64,000 nucleotides of DNA, taken from NCBI RefSeq assembly GCF_023498005.1, contig NZ_CP097289.1, positions 1,798,001 to 1,862,000 on the forward strand. Direction: 5' to 3'. The position numbers and the translations under genes are program-made. This DNA is from Streptomyces durmitorensis. GTDB taxonomy: Bacteria > Actinomycetota > Actinomycetes > Streptomycetales > Streptomycetaceae. Under the pieces are notes generated by a model, which had not been told where the DNA came from, made no database searches, and saw nothing but the letters and a program-made list of their open reading frames with translations. This document shows, piece by piece, positions 19,044-28,531 of the stretch (its first letter is position 1; each line of letters opens with the position of its first letter).

Positions 19044-20012
19044 ATGAGTCTCCTCCCTGACCGCGCCCAGCGCGCCGCGGGCGCCCTCGTCGGATCCGCC
19101 GTGGGCGACGCGCTGGGGGCGCCCTTCGAGTTCGGGCTCGCGGGTGACTTCTCCGCGCGTTTCCCCGGGCCCGGCCGGGGCGGGGAGATGTGCGGTGGCG
19201 GCGGCTGGGACGCCGGGGAGGCGACGGACGACACGCAGATGGCGGTGCACGTCGCCGACTCGCTGCTCGCGCACGCGGGGCTCGATCTGCCGGACATCTT
19301 CGGCCGGTTCCAGCGGTGGGCGGCGGCCGAGCCCAAGGACATCGGCCTCCAGACGGAGGACGTCCTGACGAACGGACTGCCGTGGGACCTCGCCGCCCAG
19401 GTCCACTTCCAGGTCAACACGCGGGCCGCGGGCAACGGTTCGCTGATGCGCGCCACGACGGCGGCCCTCTACTTCGCCCTGGACGGACGCGAGGCCACGA
19501 TGGACGCGGCCCGCAGCATCGCCGCCCTCACGCACGGCGACCGTGCGGCCTGGGAAGGCACGGCGATCTTCCACGAGCTGCTGCGCCTGACGCTGGAGGG
19601 CGCCGATCCCCTGGACCGCCTTCCGCAGACGCTGGCCCTGGTCCACCCGGACCACCGCGACCGGTACGCGCTCGCGCTGGCCCCCTACTGGCACCCGGAC
19701 GACGCCACCGAGTTCAACGGCGCCGTCTGGCCCTGTCTGGGCTCGGCGGTCTGGGCGCTGCGCGCCACGTCCACGTACGAGGACGCGGTCCGCGCGGCGG
19801 TCGATCTCGGCGGCGACACGGACACGGTGGCCGCGGTCACCGGCGCCCTTGCCGGTGCCCGTTACGGCCTCGCCGCGATCCCCGCCCGCTGGACGGCTCC
19901 CCTGCACGTCCCGCTCCCGGGCTCCGCCAGGCCGGGCCGGACGCTGCGCCTCGCCGACCTGGTCGATCTCGCCCACCGCCTCGACGCGCCCCGGACGGCC
20001 CGGACCGGCTGA
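19044..20012 (+). CDS. ADP-ribosylglycohydrolase family protein
   Basis: A 322-residue all-helical hydrolase of the DraG/ARH family, which remove ADP-ribose from proteins or small molecules using two Mg ions. Metal-binding motifs are visible: AVGDALGAPFEFG near the N-terminus, GEATDDTQMAVHVAD at ~63-77, and the C-terminal VDLGGDTDTVAAVTGALAGARYG. It starts 16 bases after geosmin synthase and is probably transcribed with it, although no link with geosmin chemistry is known to me. Its stop abuts that of the convergent phosphoesterase gene with no gap. Confidence 0.88.
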   Translation: MSLLPDRAQRAAGALVGSAVGDALGAPFEFGLAGDFSARFPGPGRGGEMCGGGGWDAGEATDDTQMAVHVADSLLAHAGLDLPDIFGRFQRWAAAEPKDIGLQTEDVLTNGLPWDLAAQVHFQVNTRAAGNGSLMRATTAALYFALDGREATMDAARSIAALTHGDRAAWEGTAIFHELLRLTLEGADPLDRLPQTLALVHPDHRDRYALALAPYWHPDDATEFNGAVWPCLGSAVWALRATSTYEDAVRAAVDLGGDTDTVAAVTGALAGARYGLAAIPARWTAPLHVPLPGSARPGRTLRLADLVDLAHRLDAPRTARTG

Positions 20013-20873
20013 CTATCCGCCCTCGCGCGGCTCCGGCAGGATCTGGCGTAGCCGCGGGTCGGGGTGAAAGTCGCGGCGCCACTCGCGCGGGTAGCCGACC
20101 GAGACCTCCTGGAAGCGGACTCCGTCGTGCCAGGTGGTGCGGGGGATGTGCAGATGGCCGTAGACGACGGCCGCCGCCTCGTACTTCACGTGCCAGTCGG
20201 CGGTGAGCTCGGTGCCGCACCACAGGGCGAACTCCGGGTAGTGCAGGATCCGCGTGGGGTCGCGCACCAGTGGCCAGTGGTTGATGAGCACCGTGGGCAG
20301 GCCGGGCGTCCGCCGGGCGAGCATCTTCTCGGTGAACGCCACGCGGGCGCGGCACCAGTCGTCACGGCTTGGGTAGGGGTCGGGGTGCAGCAGCATCTCG
20401 TCGGTGCAGACGACGCCCGCCTCGTGCGCGGCCTCCAGCGCGTCCCGCTTCGCGTACGTGCCTTCGGGGCGGAACGTGTAGTCGTAGAGCAGGAACAGCG
20501 GGGCCACGGTGACCGGGCCGCCCGCGCCGCGCCATACCGGGTAGGGGTCCTCCGGGGTCGCGGCACCCAAGGAGCGGCACAGGTCCACGAGGTGGCGGTA
20601 GCGGGCCTCGCCGCGCAACTGGTTCGGGTCGTCGTGGGGCGTCCACAGTTCGTGGTTGCCCGGGGTCCACACCACTTTGGCGAAGCGGTCGGTGAGGGTG
20701 CGCATCGCCCATTCGACGTCGGCCATGCGCTCGGCGGTGTCCCCTGCGACGATCAGCCAGTCCTCGTCGGTCTCCGGGCGCAGGGAATCGAGGAACTTCC
20801 GGTTGTCGTCGTACGCGACGTGCAGATCGCTGATGGCGTATAACTTCGGCGTCTTCTCAGGTACTTGTGTCAC
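20013..20873 (-). CDS. Calcineurin-like metallophosphoesterase
   Basis: A 286-residue binuclear metallophosphoesterase. The five signature blocks are visible in order: LYAISDLHVAYDD, WLIVAGDTAE, KVVWTPGNHELW, VLINHWPLV and VYGHLHIPRTT. Substrate is unknown; relatives include cyclic-nucleotide and other phosphodiesterases. The annotated ATG follows the divergent gap to nothing obvious on the left side of the TetR gene, 40 bases away. The stop is immediately next to the ADP-ribosylglycohydrolase stop, so the two transcripts collide tail to tail. Confidence 0.87.
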   Translation of the reverse strand: MTQVPEKTPKLYAISDLHVAYDDNRKFLDSLRPETDEDWLIVAGDTAERMADVEWAMRTLTDRFAKVVWTPGNHELWTPHDDPNQLRGEARYRHLVDLCRSLGAATPEDPYPVWRGAGGPVTVAPLFLLYDYTFRPEGTYAKRDALEAAHEAGVVCTDEMLLHPDPYPSRDDWCRARVAFTEKMLARRTPGLPTVLINHWPLVRDPTRILHYPEFALWCGTELTADWHVKYEAAAVVYGHLHIPRTTWHDGVRFQEVSVGYPREWRRDFHPDPRLRQILPEPREGG

Positions 20874-20913
20874 TCTGTGAGGCTAACCGCAGTGCTGACG
20901 CGGCGTGGCTCGA

Positions 20914-21549
20914 TCAGCTTCGTTCGGCGCGCGGGGACGGGGTACGGGCTCCGGCCAGGACCTGGTCGACGAGGCGGGAGGCGTAGTCGCCGCCGAAGGG
21001 CTCGCCGGTGATCAGCAGTCGGTAGTAGACCGCGCCCGCCAGCTCGTCGAAGATCACGTCCGGCCGGGCGTCGGGGTTCAGGTCACCGCGTGCCCGTGCG
21101 CTCTCCAGGAGCGCGAGCGGCAGGGCGTTGCGGCGGGCGAAGACCGCCCGTACCGCCTGGCCCACGTCCGGATGGCGGGCGGCGGCCGCGACGATCTCCG
21201 CGACCAGGCCGGCCGAGCGGTCGCCCGGCTCCCTGCCCCTGCCGACCCGGCGCATGCGGTCAAGGCCCGCCACGATGGCTTCGAGGTACGTCACCAGGTC
21301 GTGCCGGATGTTTCCGGTGTCCGTCACCGGGACGTCGTCCTGGATCTTGGCGACGACGGCGACGATGAGGTGGTCCTTGGTGGGCCAGCGCCGGTAGAGC
21401 GTGGTCTTGGCGACCCCGGCCCGCTGGGCGACCTCGTCGATCGAGTAGCCGTCGTACCCGCGCTCCAGGAGCAGTTCGTGCGCCGCCTCAAGGATGCGGG
21501 CGTCGGTTCCTTCACCCCGGGGGCGGCCGCGTCGGGCGGTGGTGGTCAT
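20914..21549 (-). CDS. TetR/AcrR-family transcriptional regulator
   Basis: A 211-residue TetR protein. The DNA-binding domain spans about 15-62 (ARILEAAHELLLERGYDGYSIDEVAQRAGVAKTTLYRRWPTKDHLI). The C-terminal domain resembles TetR_C groups of the AcrR type, ending AVYYRLLITGEPFGGDYASRLVDQVL. It is divergent from a small YrdB-like membrane protein gene, with an 84-base gap containing a weak dyad, so that gene is its most likely target. Confidence 0.88.
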   Translation of the reverse strand: MTTTARRGRPRGEGTDARILEAAHELLLERGYDGYSIDEVAQRAGVAKTTLYRRWPTKDHLIVAVVAKIQDDVPVTDTGNIRHDLVTYLEAIVAGLDRMRRVGRGREPGDRSAGLVAEIVAAAARHPDVGQAVRAVFARRNALPLALLESARARGDLNPDARPDVIFDELAGAVYYRLLITGEPFGGDYASRLVDQVLAGARTPSPRAERS

Positions 21550-21575
21550 GGCCGTGAGTTTAACCGGCCCCTTAC

Positions 21576-21597
21576 TTACGAAACTGCCGTAGCGTAA
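21576..21597. promoter_or_regulatory. Candidate TetR operator between divergent genes
   Basis: A TTACG (21576-21580) and CGTAA (21593-21597) pair, 12 bases apart, lies inside the short intergenic region, which is unusually A/T rich for this genome. The full GTTTCGTAA-type symmetry common in AcrR-like operators is only partly kept, so this is a tentative site. Confidence 0.35.
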
Positions 21598-21633
21598 TTA
21601 TGATGCACCCAAGTCGCCTACTTTGGAGGCACG

Positions 21634-22017
21634 TTGACCACCGTCGCCCTGGCCTACAACCCGGCCATGCTGCTGATCCGCTTCCTCTTCGAACTCTTCG
21701 CGCTGGGCTGTCTCGGTCTGTGGGCCTGGCGCAGGACACCGTCGCCGTGGCGCTGGCTCACCGTCGTCGCGTTACCCGTCCTCGTCGGCTGGGCCTGGGG
21801 CGCCTTCGCCGTCTCCGGCGACGAGTCACGCTCGGGCGAGACCGACTACGAGACCCCGGGTCCGATCCGCCTGCTCCTCGAACTCGCCGTGTTCTTCGGG
21901 GCGGTAGCGGCCCTCTACCAGCTGGAGATCCGCCGGGTCGCCCGCTGGTTCCTCATCGCCCTCGTCGTCTACCACGTCCTCGCCTACGACCGGGTGTGGT
22001 GGCTCCTGACGAAGTGA
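21634..22017 (+). CDS. YrdB-family (DUF2568) small membrane protein
   Basis: A 127-residue protein with four predicted membrane helices (LLIRFLFELFALGCLGLWAW; WLTVVALPVLVGWAWGAFAV; IRLLLELAVFFGAVAALYQL; WFLIALVVYHVLAY), matching the size and layout of YrdB/DUF2568 proteins, whose function is unknown. The TTG start is supported by TTTGGAGG ending ten bases upstream; no ATG or GTG fits. Divergent from the TetR gene. Confidence 0.75.
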   Translation: MTTVALAYNPAMLLIRFLFELFALGCLGLWAWRRTPSPWRWLTVVALPVLVGWAWGAFAVSGDESRSGETDYETPGPIRLLLELAVFFGAVAALYQLEIRRVARWFLIALVVYHVLAYDRVWWLLTK

Positions 22018-22066
22018 CGGGGTGACGCCTCGCCACCCCGCCACTGGCACCCGTCAGTGGTGCCCG

Positions 22067-23716
22067 TCAGTGGTGCCCGTCCCCGCCGCCCTGCTGGATC
22101 TCCAGATACTCCTCGGGGGTCGCCTTGGGCACCTGCGCCGACGGTCCGTACATGGCCCGCCCGAGGCGCGCCCGCATCCGTTCGCCCCGGGTGACCTTGC
22201 GCGCCACGCCCTGCGCGTCGACCTCGGGGCCGATCTCGTACGGCTTGGGCTGCTCGTGCGCGGTCAGGGTGTACAGCTCGCCCTGCGAGAGCGGGACATG
22301 CACCTCCACGTACTCACCATGGGGCAGGCGCTTGATCGTGCCGCTCTCCCGGCCGTGCAGCGCCTTCTCGCGGTCGCGGAGCTGCAGCCCCATGCACCAT
22401 CGATGGGTCACGAAGAAGGCGAGCACCGGACCGACGAAGCACGCGATCCGCACGAACCACGTGATCCCGTTGATGGAGAGATGGAAATGCGTGGCCCAGA
22501 TGTCGTTGCCGCCGCCGACCATCAGTACGGCGAACAGCGTCAGCCACGCCACGCCGAGCCCGGTACGCACCGGGGCGTTGCGCGGCCGGTCCGCTATGTG
22601 GTGCTCACGCTTGTCGCCGGTGACCCAGGCCTCGATGAACGGATAGACGGCGATGGCCATCAGGATCAGCGGGAAGAGCGAGAACGGGATGAAGACACCC
22701 AGTTCGAGCGTGTGCCCCCAGGCGTTGATCTCCCAGCTGGGCATCACCCGGATCAGACCTTCGGAGAAGCCCAGATACCAGTCGGGTTGAGCGCCCGTGG
22801 AGACCAGGTCCGGGCGGTAGGGCCCGATCACCCACACGGGGTTGATGGTGGCGACCGCACCCATGATCGCCAGGATGCCGAAGACCAGGAAGAAGAAGCC
22901 GCCCGCCTTGGCGATGTAGATGGGCAGGAAGGGCGCCCCGACCACGTTCTTCTCGGTCTTGCCCGGCCCGGCGAACTGGGTGTGCTTGTGGTAGAAGACC
23001 AGGATCAGGTGGGCGACGACGAGCCCCAGCATGATCCCCGGCAGCAGCAGGACATGGACGCTGAAGAGCCGCGGAATGATGGCGTCGCCCGGGAACTCTC
23101 CGCCGAAGAGGAAGAAGGAGAGGTACGTCCCCACGACCGGGACGGACAGGATCGCCCCCTGTGCGAAGCGGATGCCGGTGCCCGAGAGCAGGTCGTCCGG
23201 GAGCGAGTAGCCGGTGAGGCCGGTGATGATCCCGAGGAACAGCAGCGTCCAGCCGAACAGCCAGTTGACCTCACGCGGCTTGCGGAAGGCGCCGGTGAAG
23301 AACACCCGCATCATGTGCACGAGCATGGCGGCGACGAAGACGATGGCGGCCCAGTGGTGGATCTGCCGAATCAGCAGCCCGCCGCGCACTTCCATGCTGA
23401 TCTCGACCGTGGACTCGAACGCCCGGGTCATCTGGATGCCCTTGAGCGGCGTGTAGACGCCGTCGTAGATGACCTCGGATCCGCTCGGCTCGAAGAACAG
23501 CGTCAGGTAGATGCCGGTGAGGATCAGGATCAGGAAGCTGTAGAGGCAGATCTCCCCGAACATGAAGGACCAGTGGTCGGGGAAGATCTTGCGCATCTGG
23601 CTCTTGGCCAGGGTGTTGGTGCCGAGGCGGCCGTCCGCCCAGTCGGCGACCCGCTCCCCTTTGCCGGCCGGAGCCGGACGTTTGCTGTCCCGGGTGTGCT
23701 CGACGCTTCCGCTCAT
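22067..23716 (-). CDS. qcrB: Cytochrome b subunit of the bc1 complex, free-standing paralogue
   Basis: A 549-residue actinobacterial QcrB. Seen: the N-terminal ADGRLG..LAKSQMRKIFPDHWSFMFGEICLYSF, the heme-ligand His pairs in GGLLIRQIHHWAA and HMMRVFFTGAFRKPREVNW, GYSLPDDLLSGTG, the PDWYLGFSEG Qo-site region (PDWY form of the PEWY motif) and the long C-terminal tail ending ATPEEYLEIQQGG. It would carry electrons from menaquinol to the supercomplex. Unlike the usual locus, no qcrA, qcrC or cta genes lie beside it, so this is likely a second copy for special conditions. ATG start with no close ribosome competitor. Confidence 0.92.
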   Translation of the reverse strand: MSGSVEHTRDSKRPAPAGKGERVADWADGRLGTNTLAKSQMRKIFPDHWSFMFGEICLYSFLILILTGIYLTLFFEPSGSEVIYDGVYTPLKGIQMTRAFESTVEISMEVRGGLLIRQIHHWAAIVFVAAMLVHMMRVFFTGAFRKPREVNWLFGWTLLFLGIITGLTGYSLPDDLLSGTGIRFAQGAILSVPVVGTYLSFFLFGGEFPGDAIIPRLFSVHVLLLPGIMLGLVVAHLILVFYHKHTQFAGPGKTEKNVVGAPFLPIYIAKAGGFFFLVFGILAIMGAVATINPVWVIGPYRPDLVSTGAQPDWYLGFSEGLIRVMPSWEINAWGHTLELGVFIPFSLFPLILMAIAVYPFIEAWVTGDKREHHIADRPRNAPVRTGLGVAWLTLFAVLMVGGGNDIWATHFHLSINGITWFVRIACFVGPVLAFFVTHRWCMGLQLRDREKALHGRESGTIKRLPHGEYVEVHVPLSQGELYTLTAHEQPKPYEIGPEVDAQGVARKVTRGERMRARLGRAMYGPSAQVPKATPEEYLEIQQGGGDGHH

Positions 23717-23925
23717 TCGTCTCCCCCTCCGGCGGCTACCAGGCTAGATCAAGGGGTTCCCCGCGCCAACAGGCCCTGCCCGACCGGTAGTTGAGGATCA
23801 TCGGACGCACTGGTCAGGCCCGGCAGGGTCGCCGGATCCAAGGGACCGAGAAGTCGATTGCCCGGCCGCCGTCCCGTGTGAGACATTCGCTCCTCCTCAC
23901 GGCCCGTCTCCACGGCCACCCCACA

Positions 23926-23997
23926 GCCGTCTCCGCGGCCATCTCCACGGCCGTCTCCGCGGCCATCTCCGCGGCCATCTCCGCGGCCATCTCCTCA
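23926..23997. repeat. Six tandem 12-bp repeats
   Basis: Six back-to-back units of GCC(A/G)TCTCC(G/A)CG, ending GCCATCTCCTCA, occupy the middle of the 441-base gap 23717-24157 between qcrB and the methyltransferase. Degenerate units precede it from about 23902. In the rightward frame it would encode a four-residue Ala-Ile/Val-Ser-Ala repeat, but the surrounding 73-codon frame (23791-24012) has no ribosome site or similarity I recognise, so I treat it as noncoding sequence prone to slippage. Confidence 0.8.
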
Positions 23998-24008
23998 AGG
24001 AGCCCGTC

Positions 24009-24089
24009 ATGACGCTCGGCACGGTGCCCGGCCTGGTGCTCGGCGACGCCCCCCGCACTTCGACGCGGGAGCCGCACCGCCTTTCCTGA
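24009..24089 (+). CDS. Possible small peptide ORF upstream of the methyltransferase
   Basis: A 26-codon frame, MTLGTVPGLVLGDAPRTSTR and so on to a TGA. It has an excellent ribosome site, AAGGAG, seven bases before the ATG, directly after the tandem repeat. It ends 68 bases before the methyltransferase GTG. No similarity is recognised. It could be a leader peptide or a small conserved protein; it could also be chance. Confidence 0.35.
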   Translation: MTLGTVPGLVLGDAPRTSTREPHRLS

Positions 24090-24157
24090 GCCGACCGCTC
24101 CCGCTCCTTGTCGAGTGCTGTTCGTGCCCCCGCACGTTCACTCTCCGAGGAGTATCT

Positions 24158-25348
24158 GTGTCCGAGATCCACTGGATCGACGGCGACACCGAGCACACCG
24201 CCCGCTGGCACTCCGAGACCGGAATGCCCGCGCCCCGCCATGTCGTCCCGGCCGACGACCGCATGAACGCGTCCACCGCCCACCGCCTCGCCTGCGAGGG
24301 CACCGCCCTGCTCTGGCAGGGGGACTACCACCAGGCGCGCCAGTTGCTGCGCGCGATGGGCCGCCGGATCGACCGCAAGGCCCCCGTGGCCGCCTCCGCG
24401 CAGGCGGCCTTCCACCTCCAGCGCCGCGCCAGTGGCCACCGGGCCCGTGTGCTCGGCAGGCTCGTCGTGCCGCTCGGCGCGGACCACACGCTCGCCCTGC
24501 GCAGGGCCCCGGATGTCCGGGCCGCCTGCGAGGAGGCGTACGGCCCGCCCCTGCCGACCCCGTCGGTGGTCTCGCTGCGGGAGCTGCTCGGTGTGCTCGG
24601 CGCGCACCAGTGGCGGGCCAAGGGGGTGGACGTTCCCGCGATCGGCGCCCGGATCCATCCGCACTACGGGGTGTTCTCGCCGGTCAGGGGCGAGTACGTC
24701 GACCTGGTGGCGCAGGCGCCGCTGCCGCGCGCCGCCTCACTCGGAGCACCGGCCTTCGACCTCGGCACGGGCACCGGCGTCCTGGCCGCGGTCCTCGCCC
24801 ACCGGGGCGTGCGGCGCGTCGTGGCCACCGACAACAGCCCCCGCGCGCTGGCCTGCGCCCGCGCCAACATGAGCCGCCTCGGCCTGACCGGCCAGGTGGA
24901 GATCGCAGGTGGCGGGGCACTCTTCCCGCCCGGCCGCGCCGCCGTCGTCGTGTGCAACCCGCCCTGGCTCCCCGCGAAGCCCAACTCGGCCTTGGAGCAA
25001 GGCGTCTACGACCCCAAGGGCGCCATGCTCCACGCCTTCCTGACGGGCCTGGCCGCTCATCTGCTGCCCGGCGGCGAAGGCTGGCTGATCATGTCGGACC
25101 TGGCCGAGCACCTGGGCCTGCGCGCACCCGGCGAACTCCCTTCGGCCATCGCCGACGCGGGCCTGCGGGTCGCCGACCGCCTCGACACCCGGCCACGCCA
25201 CCCCCGGGCATCCGACCCCGCGGACCCCCTGCACGCGGCACGCGCCGCCGAGGTCACGTCGCTGTGGCGCCTGACGGCCCAGCGGCCGGAGCACTCCCCT
25301 GCCCGTCCACCTCACGGACCAGGTCGATCGCCCGGCCCAGGGTCGTGA
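24158..25348 (+). CDS. SAM-dependent class I methyltransferase (HemK/RlmG-like)
   Basis: A 396-residue protein. The C-terminal half is a Rossmann methyltransferase: FDLGTGTGVLAAVLAHRG (SAM loop, about residues 198-215), VVATDNSPRALACARANM (acidic ribose ligand) and VVVCNPPWLP, the NPPW catalytic signature of enzymes that methylate amide or exocyclic amino nitrogens. The N-terminal ~150 residues are a helical substrate domain. The target (protein Gln, rRNA or small molecule) is not determinable. GTG start with GAGGAG seven bases upstream. The last 95 bases overlap the convergent oxidoreductase gene. Confidence 0.83.
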   Translation: MSEIHWIDGDTEHTARWHSETGMPAPRHVVPADDRMNASTAHRLACEGTALLWQGDYHQARQLLRAMGRRIDRKAPVAASAQAAFHLQRRASGHRARVLGRLVVPLGADHTLALRRAPDVRAACEEAYGPPLPTPSVVSLRELLGVLGAHQWRAKGVDVPAIGARIHPHYGVFSPVRGEYVDLVAQAPLPRAASLGAPAFDLGTGTGVLAAVLAHRGVRRVVATDNSPRALACARANMSRLGLTGQVEIAGGGALFPPGRAAVVVCNPPWLPAKPNSALEQGVYDPKGAMLHAFLTGLAAHLLPGGEGWLIMSDLAEHLGLRAPGELPSAIADAGLRVADRLDTRPRHPRASDPADPLHAARAAEVTSLWRLTAQRPEHSPARPPHGPGRSPGPGS

Positions 25349-26348
25349 GCCGCGACTCCAGGCTCTCGCCCGCAGGGTAGAAGCGGACCGTGTCCACGCC
25401 CGCGTCGCGCCACACCCTCAGCCGCTCGCGGACCATGTCCTCGGTGCCGATGAGGGTGGTGGCGAGGACCATGTCGTCGGTGATCAGGGCCGCGGCACCG
25501 GCGCGGTCGCCGGACTGCCAGCGGGTGCGGACCTGTGCCGCGATGTCGGCCCAACCCTGCCTGCTGTAGGCGTTGTTGTAGTAGTTGGTGGTGGCCGAGC
25601 CCATGCCGCCCAGGCTGAAGGCGAGTTCCGCCTTGCGGCTCGCGACCATCGTGCGCAGCGCGTCCTCGTCGTCGGCGAAGGCCACTTCGGCGCCCTGGCA
25701 GATGTTCAGGTCGCCGCGGGTGCGGCCGGAGGCGGCGAGACCGGCGTCGAGGTGGTCGAAGTAGGCCTCCTTGGCGCCCTCGGGGACGAAGCTGGTGCCG
25801 AGCCAGCCGTCGGCGACCTCGCCGGTCAGGCGCAGCATCTTGGGCGAGAGGGTGGCCAGGTAGATGGGCAGTTCGTGCTCGGCGCGCATCGAAAGGCGCA
25901 TGGGCCTGGCCTCGCCGCCGGGCAGCGGGATGGTGAACTCCCGTCCCGCGTACGAGATCTTCTCCCCCGCGGCCGCCTGGCGGACGATCTCCACGGTCTC
26001 CCGCATCCGGGTGAGCGGCCGGGCGAACGGCACTCCGTGCAGGCCCTCGATCACCTGCGGCCCCGACGGGCCGAGCCCGAGGACGAAGCGCCCGTCGGAG
26101 ATGTTCGACAGGGTGATCGCCGCTCGGGCGATGGCCGCCGGTGTCCGCGTCGCGAGCTGGATGATGCCGGAGCCGAGCAGCATCCGTTCCGTGCGCGCGG
26201 CCAAGTAGCCGAGCGGGGACGGCGCTTCGGAGCCCCATGCCTCGGCGACCCAGCAGATGTCCATCCCCAGCTTCTCGGCCTCGGTGACGAAGTCGACGGT
26301 CTCCCGCCAGTTCGCCCCGGACGCCTCGATGGTCGTCGACGTGCGCAT
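25254..26348 (-). CDS. LLM-class F420-dependent oxidoreductase
   Basis: A 364-residue luciferase-like monooxygenase-fold protein. It has DICWVAEAWGSEAPSPLGYLAARTERMLLGSGIIQLATRTP, LSNISDGRFVLGLGPSGPQVIEG and the C-terminal TEDMVRERLRVWRDAGVDTVRFYPAGES, as in coenzyme F420-dependent dehydrogenases of actinobacteria. Substrate unknown. The ATG at 26348 shares one base with the stop of the upstream SRPBCC gene (TGATG), so the pair is translationally coupled; longer frames upstream run through that gene. The C-terminal 31 codons lie antisense to the end of the methyltransferase gene, which is unusual. Confidence 0.87.
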   Translation of the reverse strand: MRTSTTIEASGANWRETVDFVTEAEKLGMDICWVAEAWGSEAPSPLGYLAARTERMLLGSGIIQLATRTPAAIARAAITLSNISDGRFVLGLGPSGPQVIEGLHGVPFARPLTRMRETVEIVRQAAAGEKISYAGREFTIPLPGGEARPMRLSMRAEHELPIYLATLSPKMLRLTGEVADGWLGTSFVPEGAKEAYFDHLDAGLAASGRTRGDLNICQGAEVAFADDEDALRTMVASRKAELAFSLGGMGSATTNYYNNAYSRQGWADIAAQVRTRWQSGDRAGAAALITDDMVLATTLIGTEDMVRERLRVWRDAGVDTVRFYPAGESLESRLTTLGRAIDLVREVDGQGSAPAAGPSGATAT

Positions 26349-26881
26349 CACGCGTCCGCCTCTCCGGAGGCGGCGCCCTCGGCCAGTTTCTTGATCGCGT
26401 CCAGCGTGGCCGCCATGTTCTGCTCGAACTCCCGCATCCGTACGTACACGATCTTCTGCTCCTTCTCCGGCATCCGGTCGATCGCGTACGACAGGCCCGA
26501 GCGGCCGGGACCCATCTGCATCCACTGGGTCAGCTCGGTGCCGCCGTCGTCCGCCGCCCGGAGGCTGAACCGCCAGACGGCGCTGGGCTGTTCGGGATCC
26601 TCGACCGCCCAGGCGAACACGCGCGGGGCCTCGCACTCCACGACGTACGACGTGGTCTCCCACGCGCCGAACGACGCGTGCTCGCTGCGGCCGATGAAGC
26701 GGGCGCCGAGCACGGGCCAGGTCGTCCCGTCCAGCCACTCGACCGACCGCAGCTCGGTGCTCAGGGTGGGCATCAGGCCGATGTCGGAGACCAGTTCCCA
26801 CACGTGCTCCGGTGACGCGGCGATCCGTGTGCGCACCTCGGTCGTCGGCGTGTCCGCGTAGCGCGCGCCTGTCCACTCCAT
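26348..26881 (-). CDS. SRPBCC (START-like) family protein
   Basis: A 177-residue helix-grip protein of the polyketide-cyclase/Bet v 1-like superfamily. It opens MEWTGARYADTPTTEVRTRIAASPEHVWELVSDIGLMPTLS, has the strand pattern SVEWLDGTTWPVLGARFIGRSEH, and ends in a long C-terminal helix. Such proteins bind hydrophobic ligands or act in aromatic metabolism. ATG 26881 is chosen because a GAGG-type site precedes it and the fold begins there. Coupled to the F420-type oxidoreductase, suggesting both act on one small molecule. Confidence 0.8.
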   Translation of the reverse strand: MEWTGARYADTPTTEVRTRIAASPEHVWELVSDIGLMPTLSTELRSVEWLDGTTWPVLGARFIGRSEHASFGAWETTSYVVECEAPRVFAWAVEDPEQPSAVWRFSLRAADDGGTELTQWMQMGPGRSGLSYAIDRMPEKEQKIVYVRMREFEQNMAATLDAIKKLAEGAASGEADA

Positions 26882-26983
26882 CGTGGGTCGCCTCTCTGTA
26901 GTCGCTGACCACGAGAGTTGCGTAGATAGACTCACTCGTCAAGAGTGCGGAGGTGGACGGCCGGACGCGAGGAGCCGGGGAGT

Positions 26984-27481
26984 TCAGCGGTTGAAACGGT
27001 CCCGGATGTCCGGCCGTTCGGCCAGGCGCGCCGGGTAGCCGGGGCCCAGGCGCGGGTGCGTGTCCGCGGCCGACATCGGCTCCTTGCAGTGGCCGCAGAC
27101 CACCTCGGCCCGGGCCTCGTGCCCGCAGCGGTCGTGCTCGAAGACGACCGGCGCCCCCTCGTCACCGCTCAGCCAGCGGTTGCCCCAGCTGTTCATCACG
27201 GCGAGCACGCCGAAGAAGTCGCGGCCCTTCTCCGTGAGCACGTAGTCGTAGCGGACCGGTTCGCTCTGGTAGGCGCGCTTCTCCAGCAGGCCCTCGTCGA
27301 CCAGGCGGCGCAGCCGGTCGGTCAGGGTGTTGCGCGCGATGCCCAGCTCCTGCTGGAAGGCGTCGAACCGCTTGATCCCGTAGAACGCCTCACGCAGCAC
27401 GAGCGGGGTCCACCAGTCGCCCAGCAGGTCCATGGTGCGGGCGATGGAGCAGGGCCAGTTGGCAAAGGAGGTCCGCCTCAT
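26984..27481 (-). CDS. HxlR-family transcriptional regulator
   Basis: A 165-residue winged-helix regulator. The HxlR core is CSIARTMDLLGDWWTPLVLREAFYGIKRFDAFQQELGIARNTLTDRLRRLVDEGLLEKR, with the N-terminal Cys (about residue 11) that in several family members senses redox or electrophiles. The C-terminal extension CGHEARAEVVCGHCKEP (around residues 118-134) adds a CxxC-type pair that may bind metal. It lies just upstream of the SRPBCC/oxidoreductase genes in the same direction (102-base gap) and may control them. Confidence 0.88.
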   Translation of the reverse strand: MRRTSFANWPCSIARTMDLLGDWWTPLVLREAFYGIKRFDAFQQELGIARNTLTDRLRRLVDEGLLEKRAYQSEPVRYDYVLTEKGRDFFGVLAVMNSWGNRWLSGDEGAPVVFEHDRCGHEARAEVVCGHCKEPMSAADTHPRLGPGYPARLAERPDIRDRFNR

Positions 27482-27670
27482 GCCGCAAGGATACGAGAAG
27501 GGGCCATGGATCCCGGTGGGTCTCGGGACTGGACTCAGCAGACCGGGGTGGGTGCGGGCGTGCTCACGTGACGTTCGACGCAAACGCGGCGCCGCCGTTG
27601 TGGAACGGTCCGTGCTGCTGATCAAGTGGCGGGAGCCGTCACGTCGTTCCGTATCAGCCCGGAGGCTCCG

Positions 27671-28527
<857 letters not shown>

Positions 28528-28531
<4 letters not shown>

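Noticed and set aside
22022..23794. 590-codon open frame on the plus strand
   Set aside because: Antisense to qcrB, highly charged Asp/Glu/Arg translation typical of shadow frames.
23926..23997. CRISPR-like array
   Set aside because: Units are 12 bases and contiguous, without spacers or nearby cas genes.
23791..24012. 73-codon frame through the 12-bp repeats
   Set aside because: Low-complexity product, no ribosome site; the repeat explains the open frame.
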